Shown: positions 11,114 through 21,035, counted from the first letter of the stretch. The stretch is 43,887 nucleotides of DNA from Methylococcaceae bacterium (GCA_947506075.1 CANNNN010000002.1:1-43887), one strand, 5' to 3'. The notes: generated by a model not told the origin, from the letters alone. Program-made: numbers and translations.

Positions 11114-11683
11114 ATGGACAAAATTTTCCAACTTTTATTGAATTTAATGGATAAACCACGCTTAGCCTGGGCTGTTACCGGTTCCGGCCATTATATAGAA
11201 GAATGCCTGGAGTTCATGCTGACCCTGGACAATGTTGATGTCTACCTGAGCCTGGCCGGTGAGGAAGTGTTACTTATGTACGGCATCAAACTCGACGACA
11301 TCCGCAAAAAATTCCCTGTCTACCGCGACAAGACCGCTTCGGCACCGCCGGTCGGACATTTTTACAAGGGCCATTATCATACTTTCGTGCTGGCGCCGAC
11401 CACATCGAATACCGTCGCCAAATGCGTGCTGGGCATCGCCGACTCGCTGGTGACCAATCTTTATTCCCAGGCCGGAAAATGCAGAATTCCAAGCATCGTT
11501 TATCCTTGCGATATCGCGCCGGAAATGGAAACCACCGCGCCCGGCGGTAAAGTCATGGTTTATCCGCGCAAAATCGATCTGGAAGGCACGGCTAAATTGC
11601 GCAACTTTGAATATACCACCGTCGTCGACAGCGTCGATCAATTGATCACTCAAGTGACAGCACGCTTGCAATCTCTAACATGA
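11114..11683 (+). CDS. AfpA/DmrB-like flavoprotein, probably in tetrahydromethanopterin metabolism
   Basis: RLAWAVTGSGHYIEECLEF, LSLAGEEVLLMYG, LAPTTSNTVAKCVLGIADSLVTN. ATG at 11114 (MDKIFQ) preferred over the TTG at 11033, whose N-terminus would be encoded by a repeat. Confidence 0.75.
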   Translation: MDKIFQLLLNLMDKPRLAWAVTGSGHYIEECLEFMLTLDNVDVYLSLAGEEVLLMYGIKLDDIRKKFPVYRDKTASAPPVGHFYKGHYHTFVLAPTTSNTVAKCVLGIADSLVTNLYSQAGKCRIPSIVYPCDIAPEMETTAPGGKVMVYPRKIDLEGTAKLRNFEYTTVVDSVDQLITQVTARLQSLT

Positions 11684-13068
11684 GCGAACATATCCTGTTT
11701 CTTACCGGCAAGCTGGCAGAAAAGCAGCTGCGCAACATCCTTGAAAAAATGCAGCCGGACTTTAGCTATACCGTACATCAACTGGGGCTCAAGGTCGCCG
11801 CCTTGATGACCGCCGATATGATAGGCAGGCGCCTGACCGACACCTTTGGCGCCGACCGCATACTGGTGCCCGGACGCTGCCGGGGCGATCTGCAAGCCTT
11901 AGCCAAAGACCTGGGACTGCCTGTTGAACGAGGCCCGGATGAAGTCAAAGATTTGCCGATGTTTTTCGGTCATGCTGCGCACAAAATCGATTTAAGCCGT
12001 TATAGCGTCAAAATCTTTGCCGAAATCGTCGATGCGCCGAATGTCAGTGTCGAAGAAGTGCTTAGACGCGCTCACTACTACAAACAAAACGGCGCCGATG
12101 TGATTGATATCGGCTGCTTGCCGAGCACCGATTTTCCGCATCTGGAAGACATCATCCGTACCTTAAAACAGGAAGGTTTTACGGTCAGTATTGATTCGCT
12201 GGAAGCGGAAGACTTGCTCAGGGGCGGCAAGGCTGGCGCAGATTATATGCTCAGCCTCCACGAATCGACCTTGTGGGTCGCCGATGAAGTCGCCGCAACG
12301 CCTATCATCATTCCTGAACGGCATGAAGACCTGGCATCCCTGGATAGAGCCATCAAACTCATGCAGGCAAAAAATCGCGCCTTTATTGTCGATCCGATTT
12401 TAGATCCGCTGCATTTTGGCTTCACCCAATCTATCGTGCGTTACCATGAAGTCAGAAAAAATCATCCCGACATCGAAATGATGCTGGGCGTCGGCAACAT
12501 CACCGAACTGACCCATGCCGACACCACGGGCATGAATGCGTTGCTGCTGGGCATTTGTTCGGAACTTAACATCAATCATATTTTGACCACCGAAGTCAGT
12601 CGCCATGCCTGCAGGGCCGTCAAGGAAGCCGATCTGGCGCGACGCATCATGTTTGCGGCGAAACAACACGACATGCTGCCTAAACATATAGCTCCCGGCT
12701 TAATGGCCTTGCATGAAACCTCGCCATTCCCTTATTCGCTCGCTGAAATCAAGGAGCTGGCAGCCCAAATCAAGGATCCCAGCTTCCGCGTGCAAATCAG
12801 CGCCGAAGGCGTGCATATTTTCAACCGCGATGGTTTACACAGCGCCACCGATCCGTTCGAGCTGTTTCCAAAACTGCAGGTCGAACATGACGGCGGCCAT
12901 GCTTTTTATCTGGGTGTGGAACTGGGTCGAGCCGAAATAGCCTGGCAATTGGGTAAACGTTATACCCAGGATCAGGCATTGCAATGGGGCTGCGCAAGCG
13001 ACAACACAGCAGCCACTGTCGACCTGCACAGCTTTAAACCTGCGGGTAGCACGTTGAAAAAGACCTGA
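11680..13068 (+). CDS. DUF6513 dihydropteroate synthase-like protein (H4MPT biosynthesis)
   Basis: LFLTGKLAEKQLRNIL, QLGLKVAALMTADMI, NGADVIDIGCLPS, VSIDSLEAEDLLRGGKAGADYMLSLHEST; overlaps upstream gene by 4 nt. Confidence 0.82.
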   Translation: MSEHILFLTGKLAEKQLRNILEKMQPDFSYTVHQLGLKVAALMTADMIGRRLTDTFGADRILVPGRCRGDLQALAKDLGLPVERGPDEVKDLPMFFGHAAHKIDLSRYSVKIFAEIVDAPNVSVEEVLRRAHYYKQNGADVIDIGCLPSTDFPHLEDIIRTLKQEGFTVSIDSLEAEDLLRGGKAGADYMLSLHESTLWVADEVAATPIIIPERHEDLASLDRAIKLMQAKNRAFIVDPILDPLHFGFTQSIVRYHEVRKNHPDIEMMLGVGNITELTHADTTGMNALLLGICSELNINHILTTEVSRHACRAVKEADLARRIMFAAKQHDMLPKHIAPGLMALHETSPFPYSLAEIKELAAQIKDPSFRVQISAEGVHIFNRDGLHSATDPFELFPKLQVEHDGGHAFYLGVELGRAEIAWQLGKRYTQDQALQWGCASDNTAATVDLHSFKPAGSTLKKT

Positions 13069-13075
13069 GCTTTGC

Positions 13076-13181
13076 GCTGGTTCCCAAGCTCCAGCGTGGG
13101 AACTCATCAGTGAAGCCCCAGCTTCGCGAAACGGGAGGCATCAGCTTCCAAAACCGAATTCCCAAGCTGGAGCTTGGGAAC
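13076..13181. repeat. Pair of REP-like palindromes (ttcccaagctNNagcNTGGGAAc type)
   Basis: ggttcccaagctccagcgtgggaac (about 13079-13103) and ttcccaagctggagcttgggaac (13159-13181) in one intergenic gap. Confidence 0.75.
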
Positions 13182-13197
13182 TAGCGAATGAGAAACC

Positions 13198-13785
13198 ATG
13201 ATTCAAGAAATCCTCGTCACCACCCAAAACAGTTCAGGTCTGACACATATTGCGCCTATGGGCATACATGTATCCTCTGCCGGAGATGAATTTATCATCC
13301 TGCCGTTTCGCCCCTCCACCACCCTCAATAATCTGCTGGATAGCAAAACCGCAGTCATCAATTATTGCGACGATGTGCGGATATTTGCCGGATGCCTGAC
13401 CGGGCGGCGCGACTGGCCATTGAAACCGGCCGAAAAAATCAACGGTCAGGTACTGGAGCTTGCGTTAGCGCATACCGAAGTCGAACTGGTACGCATTGTA
13501 GACGACGAGACCCGGCCCAAACTTTTCTGCAAAGCCGTGCATACCGTCAATCATGCACCGTTCAGAGGCTTTAATCGCGCCCAGTATTCAGTGTTGGAAG
13601 CCGCGATTTTAATCAGCCGGTTAAACATGCTACCGCTGGAAAAAATTCAAGCAGAAATCGACTATCTGCGCATCGGCCTGGAGAAAACCGCAGGAGACCG
13701 GGAACTGGAAGCCTGGGCCTGGCTGATGACAGCCATTGAAAACCATAAGACCGAAAACCTGTCAACAAGCGGAGCTCTCGTATGA
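13198..13785 (+). CDS. DUF447 family protein (C1-cofactor cluster)
   Basis: IQEILVTTQNSSGLTHIAPMGIHV and KTAVINYCDDVRIFAGCLTGR; flavin-reductase-like fold seen with H4MPT genes. Confidence 0.8.
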   Translation: MIQEILVTTQNSSGLTHIAPMGIHVSSAGDEFIILPFRPSTTLNNLLDSKTAVINYCDDVRIFAGCLTGRRDWPLKPAEKINGQVLELALAHTEVELVRIVDDETRPKLFCKAVHTVNHAPFRGFNRAQYSVLEAAILISRLNMLPLEKIQAEIDYLRIGLEKTAGDRELEAWAWLMTAIENHKTENLSTSGALV

Positions 13786-14477
13786 CCGGAATGCTGGCCA
13801 GCGTCAACAGCGTCGAAGAAGCCGTTTTGGTTTTAACGGCAAAGGTCGACATTATCGATCTGAAACAACCCGCTTTAGGTGCGCTAGGTGCCCTGGAAAC
13901 CCCTCTGGTCAAAAAAATTGTTGAAGCCATCAATGGCCGTTGCCCTGTCAGCGCAACGATTGGGGATTTACCGATGCAGCCGGAGCTCATTTACAATGCC
14001 GTAACAGCCATGGCTGCAACCGGCGTCGATTATATAAAAATCGGCTTTTTCCCAGGCGGCGACTGGCAGGGAACCCTGGTGGAACTGGCCAAGTTCACTT
14101 TCCCTCGACTAAGCATGGGAACGGTAGACTTGATAGCGGTATTATTCGCCGATACCCAACCCGATTTTACGATGATTTCAGCACTAAAAAACGCCGGTTT
14201 CAGAGGCGTCATGCTCGACACGATGAACAAAAAAAACGGCAGCTTAACTCAGGTCATGTCCAAAACTGATCTAGCGCAATTTGTCAGCCGGGCAAAGGAC
14301 CAGTCCTTGCTCTGCGGACTGGCCGGATCACTGAGACGCGAAGACATAGACGAACTGATGACTTACCAGCCGGATTATCTTGGTTTCAGAGGCGCCTTAT
14401 GTCTGGGTCACAACAGAACCGCCGAGATAAACAAACAGTCAGTGCTACAGATAAAACAAGCTATAGTTGAATTTTAA
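13782..14477 (+). CDS. mfnB: (5-formylfuran-3-yl)methyl phosphate synthase-like protein (DUF556)
   Basis: MLASVNSVEEAVLVLTAKVDIIDLKQPALGALGAL, VDYIKIGFFPGGDW and GLAGSLRREDI; overlaps DUF447 gene by 4 nt. Confidence 0.87.
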   Translation: MTGMLASVNSVEEAVLVLTAKVDIIDLKQPALGALGALETPLVKKIVEAINGRCPVSATIGDLPMQPELIYNAVTAMAATGVDYIKIGFFPGGDWQGTLVELAKFTFPRLSMGTVDLIAVLFADTQPDFTMISALKNAGFRGVMLDTMNKKNGSLTQVMSKTDLAQFVSRAKDQSLLCGLAGSLRREDIDELMTYQPDYLGFRGALCLGHNRTAEINKQSVLQIKQAIVEF

Positions 14478-14529
14478 AAAAATCGTTTTTCCACGAAAAA
14501 CACTAGGACGGGACGGATTAGGAAGTCTA

Positions 14530-14567
14530 CATTCAAGTTGCAGGGTACGCTATGCGTACCTTGAATG
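14530..14567. repeat. Compound inverted repeat
   Basis: cattcaa (14530-14536) pairs with ttgaatg (14561-14567); ggtacgc (14544-14550) pairs with gcgtacc (14554-14560) around a tat loop. Confidence 0.75.
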
Positions 14568-14765
14568 CCGAAAAGATACGCACAGCAAACCCTGTAAGGG
14601 ATGAAAACTTATTAACTTGAACATTGGTGTTACAGGTCTTTTAGTGGATGTGCAAAGTTTATCCATCCTACCAATCGCTCTGTTCGAGTTATTTTACTTT
14701 CGTTCCTAAATACCAAACCTGTTCCGTCTTAAGTGAATGATCATTTTTTCTTTTGGATTTGATTC

Positions 14766-17700
14766 TTGATGAACTGTTCTTTTTTAAAGGTTACCCTATT
14801 AATCGCAGCGAGCATACTGTGTCCTGCCTATGCCGCAGCTCTGCCGAAAACCAACGCGGCAATAGACGAACCCGTGCATCTACAACTCCGCTGGCATCAT
14901 CAATTTCAATTTGCCGGATACTATGCGGCCATCGAAAAAGGCTATTACCATAAAGCCGGACTTGAAGTCATCATCCACGAAGGAGAACCCGGGAAAACGC
15001 CAGTACAGGAAGTACTGAATGGTCATGCCCAATACGGCGAGGCCAATAGCGAGTTGCTGTTAGAACGCTTGCGCGGCGCGCAGCTGGTTGCGCTGGCGGC
15101 TATCTATCAGCATTCTCCGTCGGTATTACTGGCACGCAAAGACGCAGGCATACTGGCACCCGAAGATTTAATCGACAAAAAAGTCATGATGATGGATCCA
15201 GCGATGGACGCCGATTTTGTTGCAATGTTCACCAACGAAGGCATCGCTATTAACCGCATTCAGCTCATGGCCAGCAGCTACCAGATCCAGGATCTGGCCG
15301 ATCGCAAAGTCGATGCCTTTAACTCCTATATCAGCAATGAACCTTATTTCTTACGGCAACAGGGCATCGAATACACCGTTCTGAACCCGCGCAACTACGG
15401 CGTAGACTTTTACAGTGACATCCTGTTCACCTCCGAACAAGAAATCAAGCAACACCCGGAGCGGGTAAAAGCTTTTCGAGAGGCAAGCCTTGCTGGCTGG
15501 CGATACGCGATGGATCATCCTCAGGAAATCATCGAGCTGTTAATCAATAAATATCATGTTACCAAACCGAGAGCCCATCTTGAATTTGAAGCTGAAGCGA
15601 TGCAAAGCCTCATACTGCCTGACTTGATGGAATTAGGCCACATGAACCCCTGGCGTTGGCAACACATGACCGAAACTTTTATAAATGCCGGCATGGTTGA
15701 AAACAACCGCTACCTGCAAGGTTTTGTTTACGATCCGGACCCGATCGCCGATAAAAAAGTTCTACTGCACTATGCACTGGCTTTTTCATTAATCTCAATA
15801 GCTACCACTCTGCTTGCATTGCTGTTCTATTTCGCCTATCGCTCGGTAAAGCGTGAAAATCGGCTGCGTTTGCAGACCGAAGATGCCTTGCAATCCAGTG
15901 AAGACCGCTTCAAAACCATGTTCGATCGAGCGCCTTTGGGTATTGCGTTAATCGACTCGCTGACTGGGCATATCTATTCAGCCAATCCGATGTTTACCAA
16001 GATAGTTGGCAGAACACTGGACGAGATGCCCGGCACCAACTGGATGACTATCACTGATGGCGGTGATGCGCAGGAATATTTCAAATACATGGCACAACTG
16101 AATACCAGAAAAATTGAACTTTTCAAGATGCAAAAAGCCTATCTACATCCCGATGGCACGGTGGTCTGGACTAAAATGACGGTTGCGCCGATGGAAATAG
16201 AGGATAAACAGCATCAGCAACATCTGTGCATGCTAGAAGATATTACCGAACCCAAAAAAGCCGGAGAAGCTTTGCGTGAAAGCGAAGCTCGCTTTCACTC
16301 TTTTTACGAACTTGATTTGATCGGCCTGGCTATTACTTCCCCTGAAAAAAGCTGGATACGCATTAACAATTATCTGTGCAATATGCTGGAATACGCCGAG
16401 TCTGAATTGCTTGACATGACCTGGACAGAGCTCACGTATCCGGAAGATCTTGAGACAGATGTCAATCAGTTTGCGCGTTTATTGAATAATGAAATTGATC
16501 GCTATGCGTTGGAAAAGCGCTTTGTCAGTCGTAGCGGAAAAGTCATCCCGACTAAACTGGTCATGCAATGCATACGTAAACCCGATAGCTCTGTCGATTA
16601 TGTAACCATGATGGTGGAAAACATCACCGCTAGTAAGCGTTTGGAGAATAAGCGTAAAGACAGTGAAGAACGACTAAGATTCGTGCTGGAAGGCAGTCTG
16701 CTGGGCTTTTGGGATTGGAATCTTACGACCAACGTCGTAAAACGCAACCATCTCTGGGCTGAAATGTTGGGCTATACGCTAGCTGAAATAGAGTTGACTT
16801 GCCAACAATGGGGTGATTTTATTCATCCCGCCGACCTGGAAAATGCCTGGAAGTCGATACACGATCACCTTGAAGGAAGATCGCCGTCACACAAACTCAC
16901 TTACCGGATGAAAACTAAAGACGGCACTTACAAATGGATACTGGATCGAGCCAGAATTGTCCAGCGCGGTCCGGACGGTCATCCAATCCGCATGTGCGGC
17001 ACAAATATCGATGTTACCGAGCAAAAAAACACCGAAGATGCGCTGCGTGAAAGCGAAAGCCGCTTTCGCAATTTGTACGAAAAAGCGCCGCTGGCCTACC
17101 AGTCACTGGATATTTCCTCCAACATTCTCGATGTAAATGAATCCTGGCTAGCGCTGCTAGGCTATGACTGCGCTGATGTCAGCGGTCATTTTGTCGGTGA
17201 TTTCATGACCGAGGATGCCCTAAAATTACTCAATAATAAATTAAATCTTCAGATCAACAACGATCATATCGATGGTCTGCTGTGCGAATTTATCTGCAAA
17301 GACGGCACTCGGCGCCTGCTCAGTGTCAATGGCCAAATTGCCCGCAACAGCATGGGCAATTTTTTACGCACTCATTGCATTTTAACTGACATCACTGAAA
17401 TACTGCAGGCCAAATATGCAGCCGAAGCCGCCAACACAGCAAAAAATATGTTTCTGGCCAACCTCAGCCATGAATTGCGCACCCCGTTAAATGGCATTTT
17501 AGGTTTTACCGGCTTACTACAAAAAAAATCCTCCTTTTCTGCAGAAGATAAAAAACAAATTGATATCATCCGGCAGTGCGGTGAAAACCTGTTAACACTG
17601 ATTACCGATCTGCTGGATATAGCGGCCATTGAATCGAAGCAAATCAAACTGCACCTTAGCGAATTTGATTTTAACGCGTTGCTGAGCAATATGGTGGAAA

Positions 17701-18518
17701 TATTCAAACTTCAGGCTGATGAAAAACAACTGGCATTAATCGTAAACAATACAGTCAACTCTCATCACCTGCACGGCGATGAAAAACGTATCGGGCAAAT
17801 CATTGTCAATTTACTGAATAACGCTATTAAATATACAAACCAGGGGCAGGTCGCCATTTCGTCCCGCTATCAGAACGGAACATTGAATATCACCGTTGAG
17901 GATACCGGTTGCGGAATTGCTAAAGAAGATCTGGAACAGATTTTTTCTCCGTTTATACAAATCAATACTGGCGACTTTATCAAAGAAGGCGTGGGTCTTG
18001 GTCTTGCGATCACCCGAGAGCTGATTACTCAAATGGATGGCGTTCTATCGGTAACCAGTACCCCCGATGTTGGCAGTGTTTTTTCAGTTTCATTACCGCT
18101 GCCTGCCGTTGAAAAAAACAGTGCGCTAGAAATTGTTCAAAAACCAGTCAGTACCAACACAACTGATAAAACCCGTGTATTAATAGCCGATGACAATCAA
18201 ATCAATTTGTTGCTGCTGGCTAACCTGCTTGAACTGAAAGGATGCAGGGTGGACTCGGCCATGAACGGCAAAGAAGCGCTAGATTTAATCAACGAAAACC
18301 GCTACCAAGTGGCCCTGATAGACCTTAATATGCCGGTGATGACTGGTCTGGAGTTGGTAAAAATCCTTAGAAGTCAGCATAACCCGTTAAAAATAGCCGC
18401 TGTCAGCGCTTACGCCAATGACAATAAAATAGCCGAAGCACTTGCTGCGGGTTTTGATTATTACCTAACCAAGCCGGTAGACGAAGATCAGTTGCTAGCG
18501 CTGTTAAACGGAAGCTAA
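14766..18518 (+). CDS. Hybrid sensor histidine kinase: NMT1/THI5-like periplasmic domain, TM, four PAS, HisKA, HATPase, REC
   Basis: HLQLRWHHQFQFAGYYAAIEKGYYHKAGLEVIIHEG (NMT1-like); LANLSHELRTPLNGILGF (H box); EDTGCGIAKEDLEQIFSPF; VGLGLAIT; C-terminal REC with VALIDLNMPVMTG. Confidence 0.9.
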   Translation: MMNCSFLKVTLLIAASILCPAYAAALPKTNAAIDEPVHLQLRWHHQFQFAGYYAAIEKGYYHKAGLEVIIHEGEPGKTPVQEVLNGHAQYGEANSELLLERLRGAQLVALAAIYQHSPSVLLARKDAGILAPEDLIDKKVMMMDPAMDADFVAMFTNEGIAINRIQLMASSYQIQDLADRKVDAFNSYISNEPYFLRQQGIEYTVLNPRNYGVDFYSDILFTSEQEIKQHPERVKAFREASLAGWRYAMDHPQEIIELLINKYHVTKPRAHLEFEAEAMQSLILPDLMELGHMNPWRWQHMTETFINAGMVENNRYLQGFVYDPDPIADKKVLLHYALAFSLISIATTLLALLFYFAYRSVKRENRLRLQTEDALQSSEDRFKTMFDRAPLGIALIDSLTGHIYSANPMFTKIVGRTLDEMPGTNWMTITDGGDAQEYFKYMAQLNTRKIELFKMQKAYLHPDGTVVWTKMTVAPMEIEDKQHQQHLCMLEDITEPKKAGEALRESEARFHSFYELDLIGLAITSPEKSWIRINNYLCNMLEYAESELLDMTWTELTYPEDLETDVNQFARLLNNEIDRYALEKRFVSRSGKVIPTKLVMQCIRKPDSSVDYVTMMVENITASKRLENKRKDSEERLRFVLEGSLLGFWDWNLTTNVVKRNHLWAEMLGYTLAEIELTCQQWGDFIHPADLENAWKSIHDHLEGRSPSHKLTYRMKTKDGTYKWILDRARIVQRGPDGHPIRMCGTNIDVTEQKNTEDALRESESRFRNLYEKAPLAYQSLDISSNILDVNESWLALLGYDCADVSGHFVGDFMTEDALKLLNNKLNLQINNDHIDGLLCEFICKDGTRRLLSVNGQIARNSMGNFLRTHCILTDITEILQAKYAAEAANTAKNMFLANLSHELRTPLNGILGFTGLLQKKSSFSAEDKKQIDIIRQCGENLLTLITDLLDIAAIESKQIKLHLSEFDFNALLSNMVEIFKLQADEKQLALIVNNTVNSHHLHGDEKRIGQIIVNLLNNAIKYTNQGQVAISSRYQNGTLNITVEDTGCGIAKEDLEQIFSPFIQINTGDFIKEGVGLGLAITRELITQMDGVLSVTSTPDVGSVFSVSLPLPAVEKNSALEIVQKPVSTNTTDKTRVLIADDNQINLLLLANLLELKGCRVDSAMNGKEALDLINENRYQVALIDLNMPVMTGLELVKILRSQHNPLKIAAVSAYANDNKIAEALAAGFDYYLTKPVDEDQLLALLNGS

Positions 18519-18644
18519 CAAAAATACCAGGCTATTACTTTGTTTATCTACAAAAATAACGAAAATTTTGCTGCACTACGGAGTTTGCAATCATAGGTTG
18601 TCGAAGCCTTCGACTGTGTTCAGGGCAGGTTTCGTGGAAAAATA

Positions 18645-19703
18645 TTATTCCTGCTCTTGCTGCTGCAACCAGGCTTGCCACACGGACAGCAGGACGGCCA
18701 GAATCACCGGCCCTAAAAACAGACCGACTGCGCCGAAAGCCGAAAGTCCGCCTAAAACACCGAACAACACTACCAGAAAAGGCACCCGACTGGCGCCGCT
18801 GATTACCAACGGCCGGATCACATTATCCACGGTACTGACCGCCAAAAATCCCCACAGCAACAGACCTATGCCTTGCCAAGCCTGGCCCGTCAGCAACAGC
18901 ATGATGCTGATCGGCAGCCATACCAGCGTCGCCCCCATAGGAACCATCGCCAGTAATGCAGTCACTACGCCCAACAGCACCGGCGCCTGAACACCGGCAA
19001 CAAAATAGCCCAAGCCGGCCACCATGCCCTGTCCCAATGCCGCAAGCACCAGACCGTAAACCACGGCCCGCGTCGTTAACCCTGCGGCTTGCAGATAAAC
19101 ATGCTGATATTTTCCAAGAAAACGTACCAGACCTTGTTGCAATTGCCTGACGGCTTCATCCCCTCCCCTGAAACAAAAAAACACCGTCACCAGGATAACG
19201 CCCAACTTCACAACATTCCGACCGATACTGCCGAGAAATCCGGCAAATTCACCAAACCACTGCTTAGCCCAATCGGTAAATTGCGCTATCACTCCTGCCC
19301 GGTCATCAGTCAACCTATCCAGCCAGTGCTGCGCAGTGTTGCCCAGCCACGGTATGCGCTTGATAAAATCCGGCAGCGTGAACGCCTTCTGACCCATGCC
19401 GCTGACCAGGGATTGATAAGCGAGTTTCAGTTCATCCTGCAACATCGCGACCAGCCAGTAAACGGTCAAAAAGATGACCGCCGCAATAATCGCTGTCATC
19501 AGCGCCGCACTGAGCGTGGCTTTACCTTTTAGTTGCTGCCTTAAGCACAGATAAACCGGCCAGACCACATAGGCGATAATCAACGCCCAGATCAGAGTCA
19601 GAAAATACTCGCGCAACACCATAAAGCCCAGCCATAATAGACCGGCCAGCAGTATGCCGGGGATCAGCTGACGCATCGGTGTATTGTCAGGAGAATTATT
19701 CAT
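18645..19703 (-). CDS. AI-2E family transporter (PerM-like)
   Basis: Multi-TM protein; WALIIAYVVWPVY, LGQGMVAGLGYFVAGVQAPVLLGVVTALLAMVPMGATLVWLP, GAVGLFLGPVILAVL. Confidence 0.9.
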   Translation of the reverse strand: MNNSPDNTPMRQLIPGILLAGLLWLGFMVLREYFLTLIWALIIAYVVWPVYLCLRQQLKGKATLSAALMTAIIAAVIFLTVYWLVAMLQDELKLAYQSLVSGMGQKAFTLPDFIKRIPWLGNTAQHWLDRLTDDRAGVIAQFTDWAKQWFGEFAGFLGSIGRNVVKLGVILVTVFFCFRGGDEAVRQLQQGLVRFLGKYQHVYLQAAGLTTRAVVYGLVLAALGQGMVAGLGYFVAGVQAPVLLGVVTALLAMVPMGATLVWLPISIMLLLTGQAWQGIGLLLWGFLAVSTVDNVIRPLVISGASRVPFLVVLFGVLGGLSAFGAVGLFLGPVILAVLLSVWQAWLQQQEQE

Positions 19704-20984
19704 TTATAGCCACCGATTATCCCGAGTTTCTCGTATTAAATACACGGCAATCAAACTGATAGACGCAGCCAGCGAGATATATCCGCCAACCCAGGATAAT
19801 CCGCCTTCGGTAACCAGCCGTTGCGCGATATACGGCGCAAATGAAGCGCCGATGATACCGCCTAAGTTATAGGCCGTACCCGCGCCGGTATACCGTAACT
19901 GAGAGGGAAACAGTTCGGGCAGCAAGGCACCCATCGGGGCGAACGTGGCGCCCATTAAAAACAGCTCCAAGGACAGGAAAACGGTAATGATCAACGGCGA
20001 GCCACTTTCCAACATCGGTTTTAACAGGAAACCGGACAAGAAAGCTCCGCTTCCGGCAATAAGTAAAACAGGACGGCGTCCGAATCGATCACCTGCCCAG
20101 GCCGACAAGGGTGTCGCGGCGGCCATAAACACGACCGCCACGCACAACATCAGAAGAAATTGCTGACGCGGAATGTGCAAGGTGGTGGTGCCGTAACTCA
20201 GCGAAAATACAGTTGAAATATAAAACAACGCATAACAAACTACCATAGCCAGCGCTCCCAGAATCAATGAAGCAACATGGGATGTTAGTAGGTCCTTCAG
20301 CGGCATACCTACCTGTTGATGCTGTTGTAACACCTTGGTAAAGACCGGGGTTTCAGCCAGGGTCAGACGCACATACAAACCTATCATGACCAGCACCGAA
20401 CTGGCAAGAAACGGGATACGCCAGCCCCAGCCTTGAAACTCCTGCTCGGTCAGAACATGAGCCAAAAGCAAAAAACTGCCGGTGGCGCACAGAAAGCCCA
20501 CCGGAGGCCCCAACTGCGGAAACATGCCATACCAGCCCCGCTTCCCGGCCGGGGCATTCTCGGTAGCCAATAACGCCGCTCCGCCCCATTCGCCGCCCAG
20601 GCCTATGCCCTGACCAAAGCGTAACAGACATAACAAGGCCGGCGCCCAGGCGCCAATAGTCTCATAACCGGGCAGCACGCCAATCAAGGTAGTGGATATG
20701 CCCATGACCAGCAGCGAGGTGACCAACGTGGTTTTACGGCCGATGCGGTCGCCGAAATGGCCGAACACCATCGCGCCCAAAGGTCGGGTCAGAAAAGCAA
20801 CAGCGAAGGTAAGAAAGGCGCTGAGTGCTTGCGTGGTCGGATTGCCGCCGGGAAAAAATACCGGACCGATAACCAAGGCTGCGGCCATGCCGTAGATATA
20901 AAAATCGTAGAATTCGATAGCCGTGCCGATGAAGCTGGCCAAGGCGATGCGGGTAACGGAGGAGGAGGAGGAGGAGTTGGTCAT
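19704..20984 (-). CDS. MFS transporter, metabolite:H+ symporter (MHS) type
   Basis: GTAIEFYDFYIYGMAAALVIGPVFFP, RPLGAMVFGHFGDRIGRK, GQGIGLGGEWGGAALLATENAP. Confidence 0.92.
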   Translation of the reverse strand: MTNSSSSSSVTRIALASFIGTAIEFYDFYIYGMAAALVIGPVFFPGGNPTTQALSAFLTFAVAFLTRPLGAMVFGHFGDRIGRKTTLVTSLLVMGISTTLIGVLPGYETIGAWAPALLCLLRFGQGIGLGGEWGGAALLATENAPAGKRGWYGMFPQLGPPVGFLCATGSFLLLAHVLTEQEFQGWGWRIPFLASSVLVMIGLYVRLTLAETPVFTKVLQQHQQVGMPLKDLLTSHVASLILGALAMVVCYALFYISTVFSLSYGTTTLHIPRQQFLLMLCVAVVFMAAATPLSAWAGDRFGRRPVLLIAGSGAFLSGFLLKPMLESGSPLIITVFLSLELFLMGATFAPMGALLPELFPSQLRYTGAGTAYNLGGIIGASFAPYIAQRLVTEGGLSWVGGYISLAASISLIAVYLIRETRDNRWL

Positions 20985-21035
20985 GAATGCCTTGAACCTA
21001 AAACGGCGATTAGCAAGCGTAGCGGAGGTGCAAAC

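Noticed and set aside
11270-11671. 133-aa minus-strand ORF
   Set aside because: Antisense to the AfpA/DmrB-like gene, which has clear family motifs.
14580-14610. CRISPR-like phrase 'gatgaaaac' near ccctgtaaggg
   Set aside because: Occurs once; no regular repeat-spacer spacing and no cas genes in the window.
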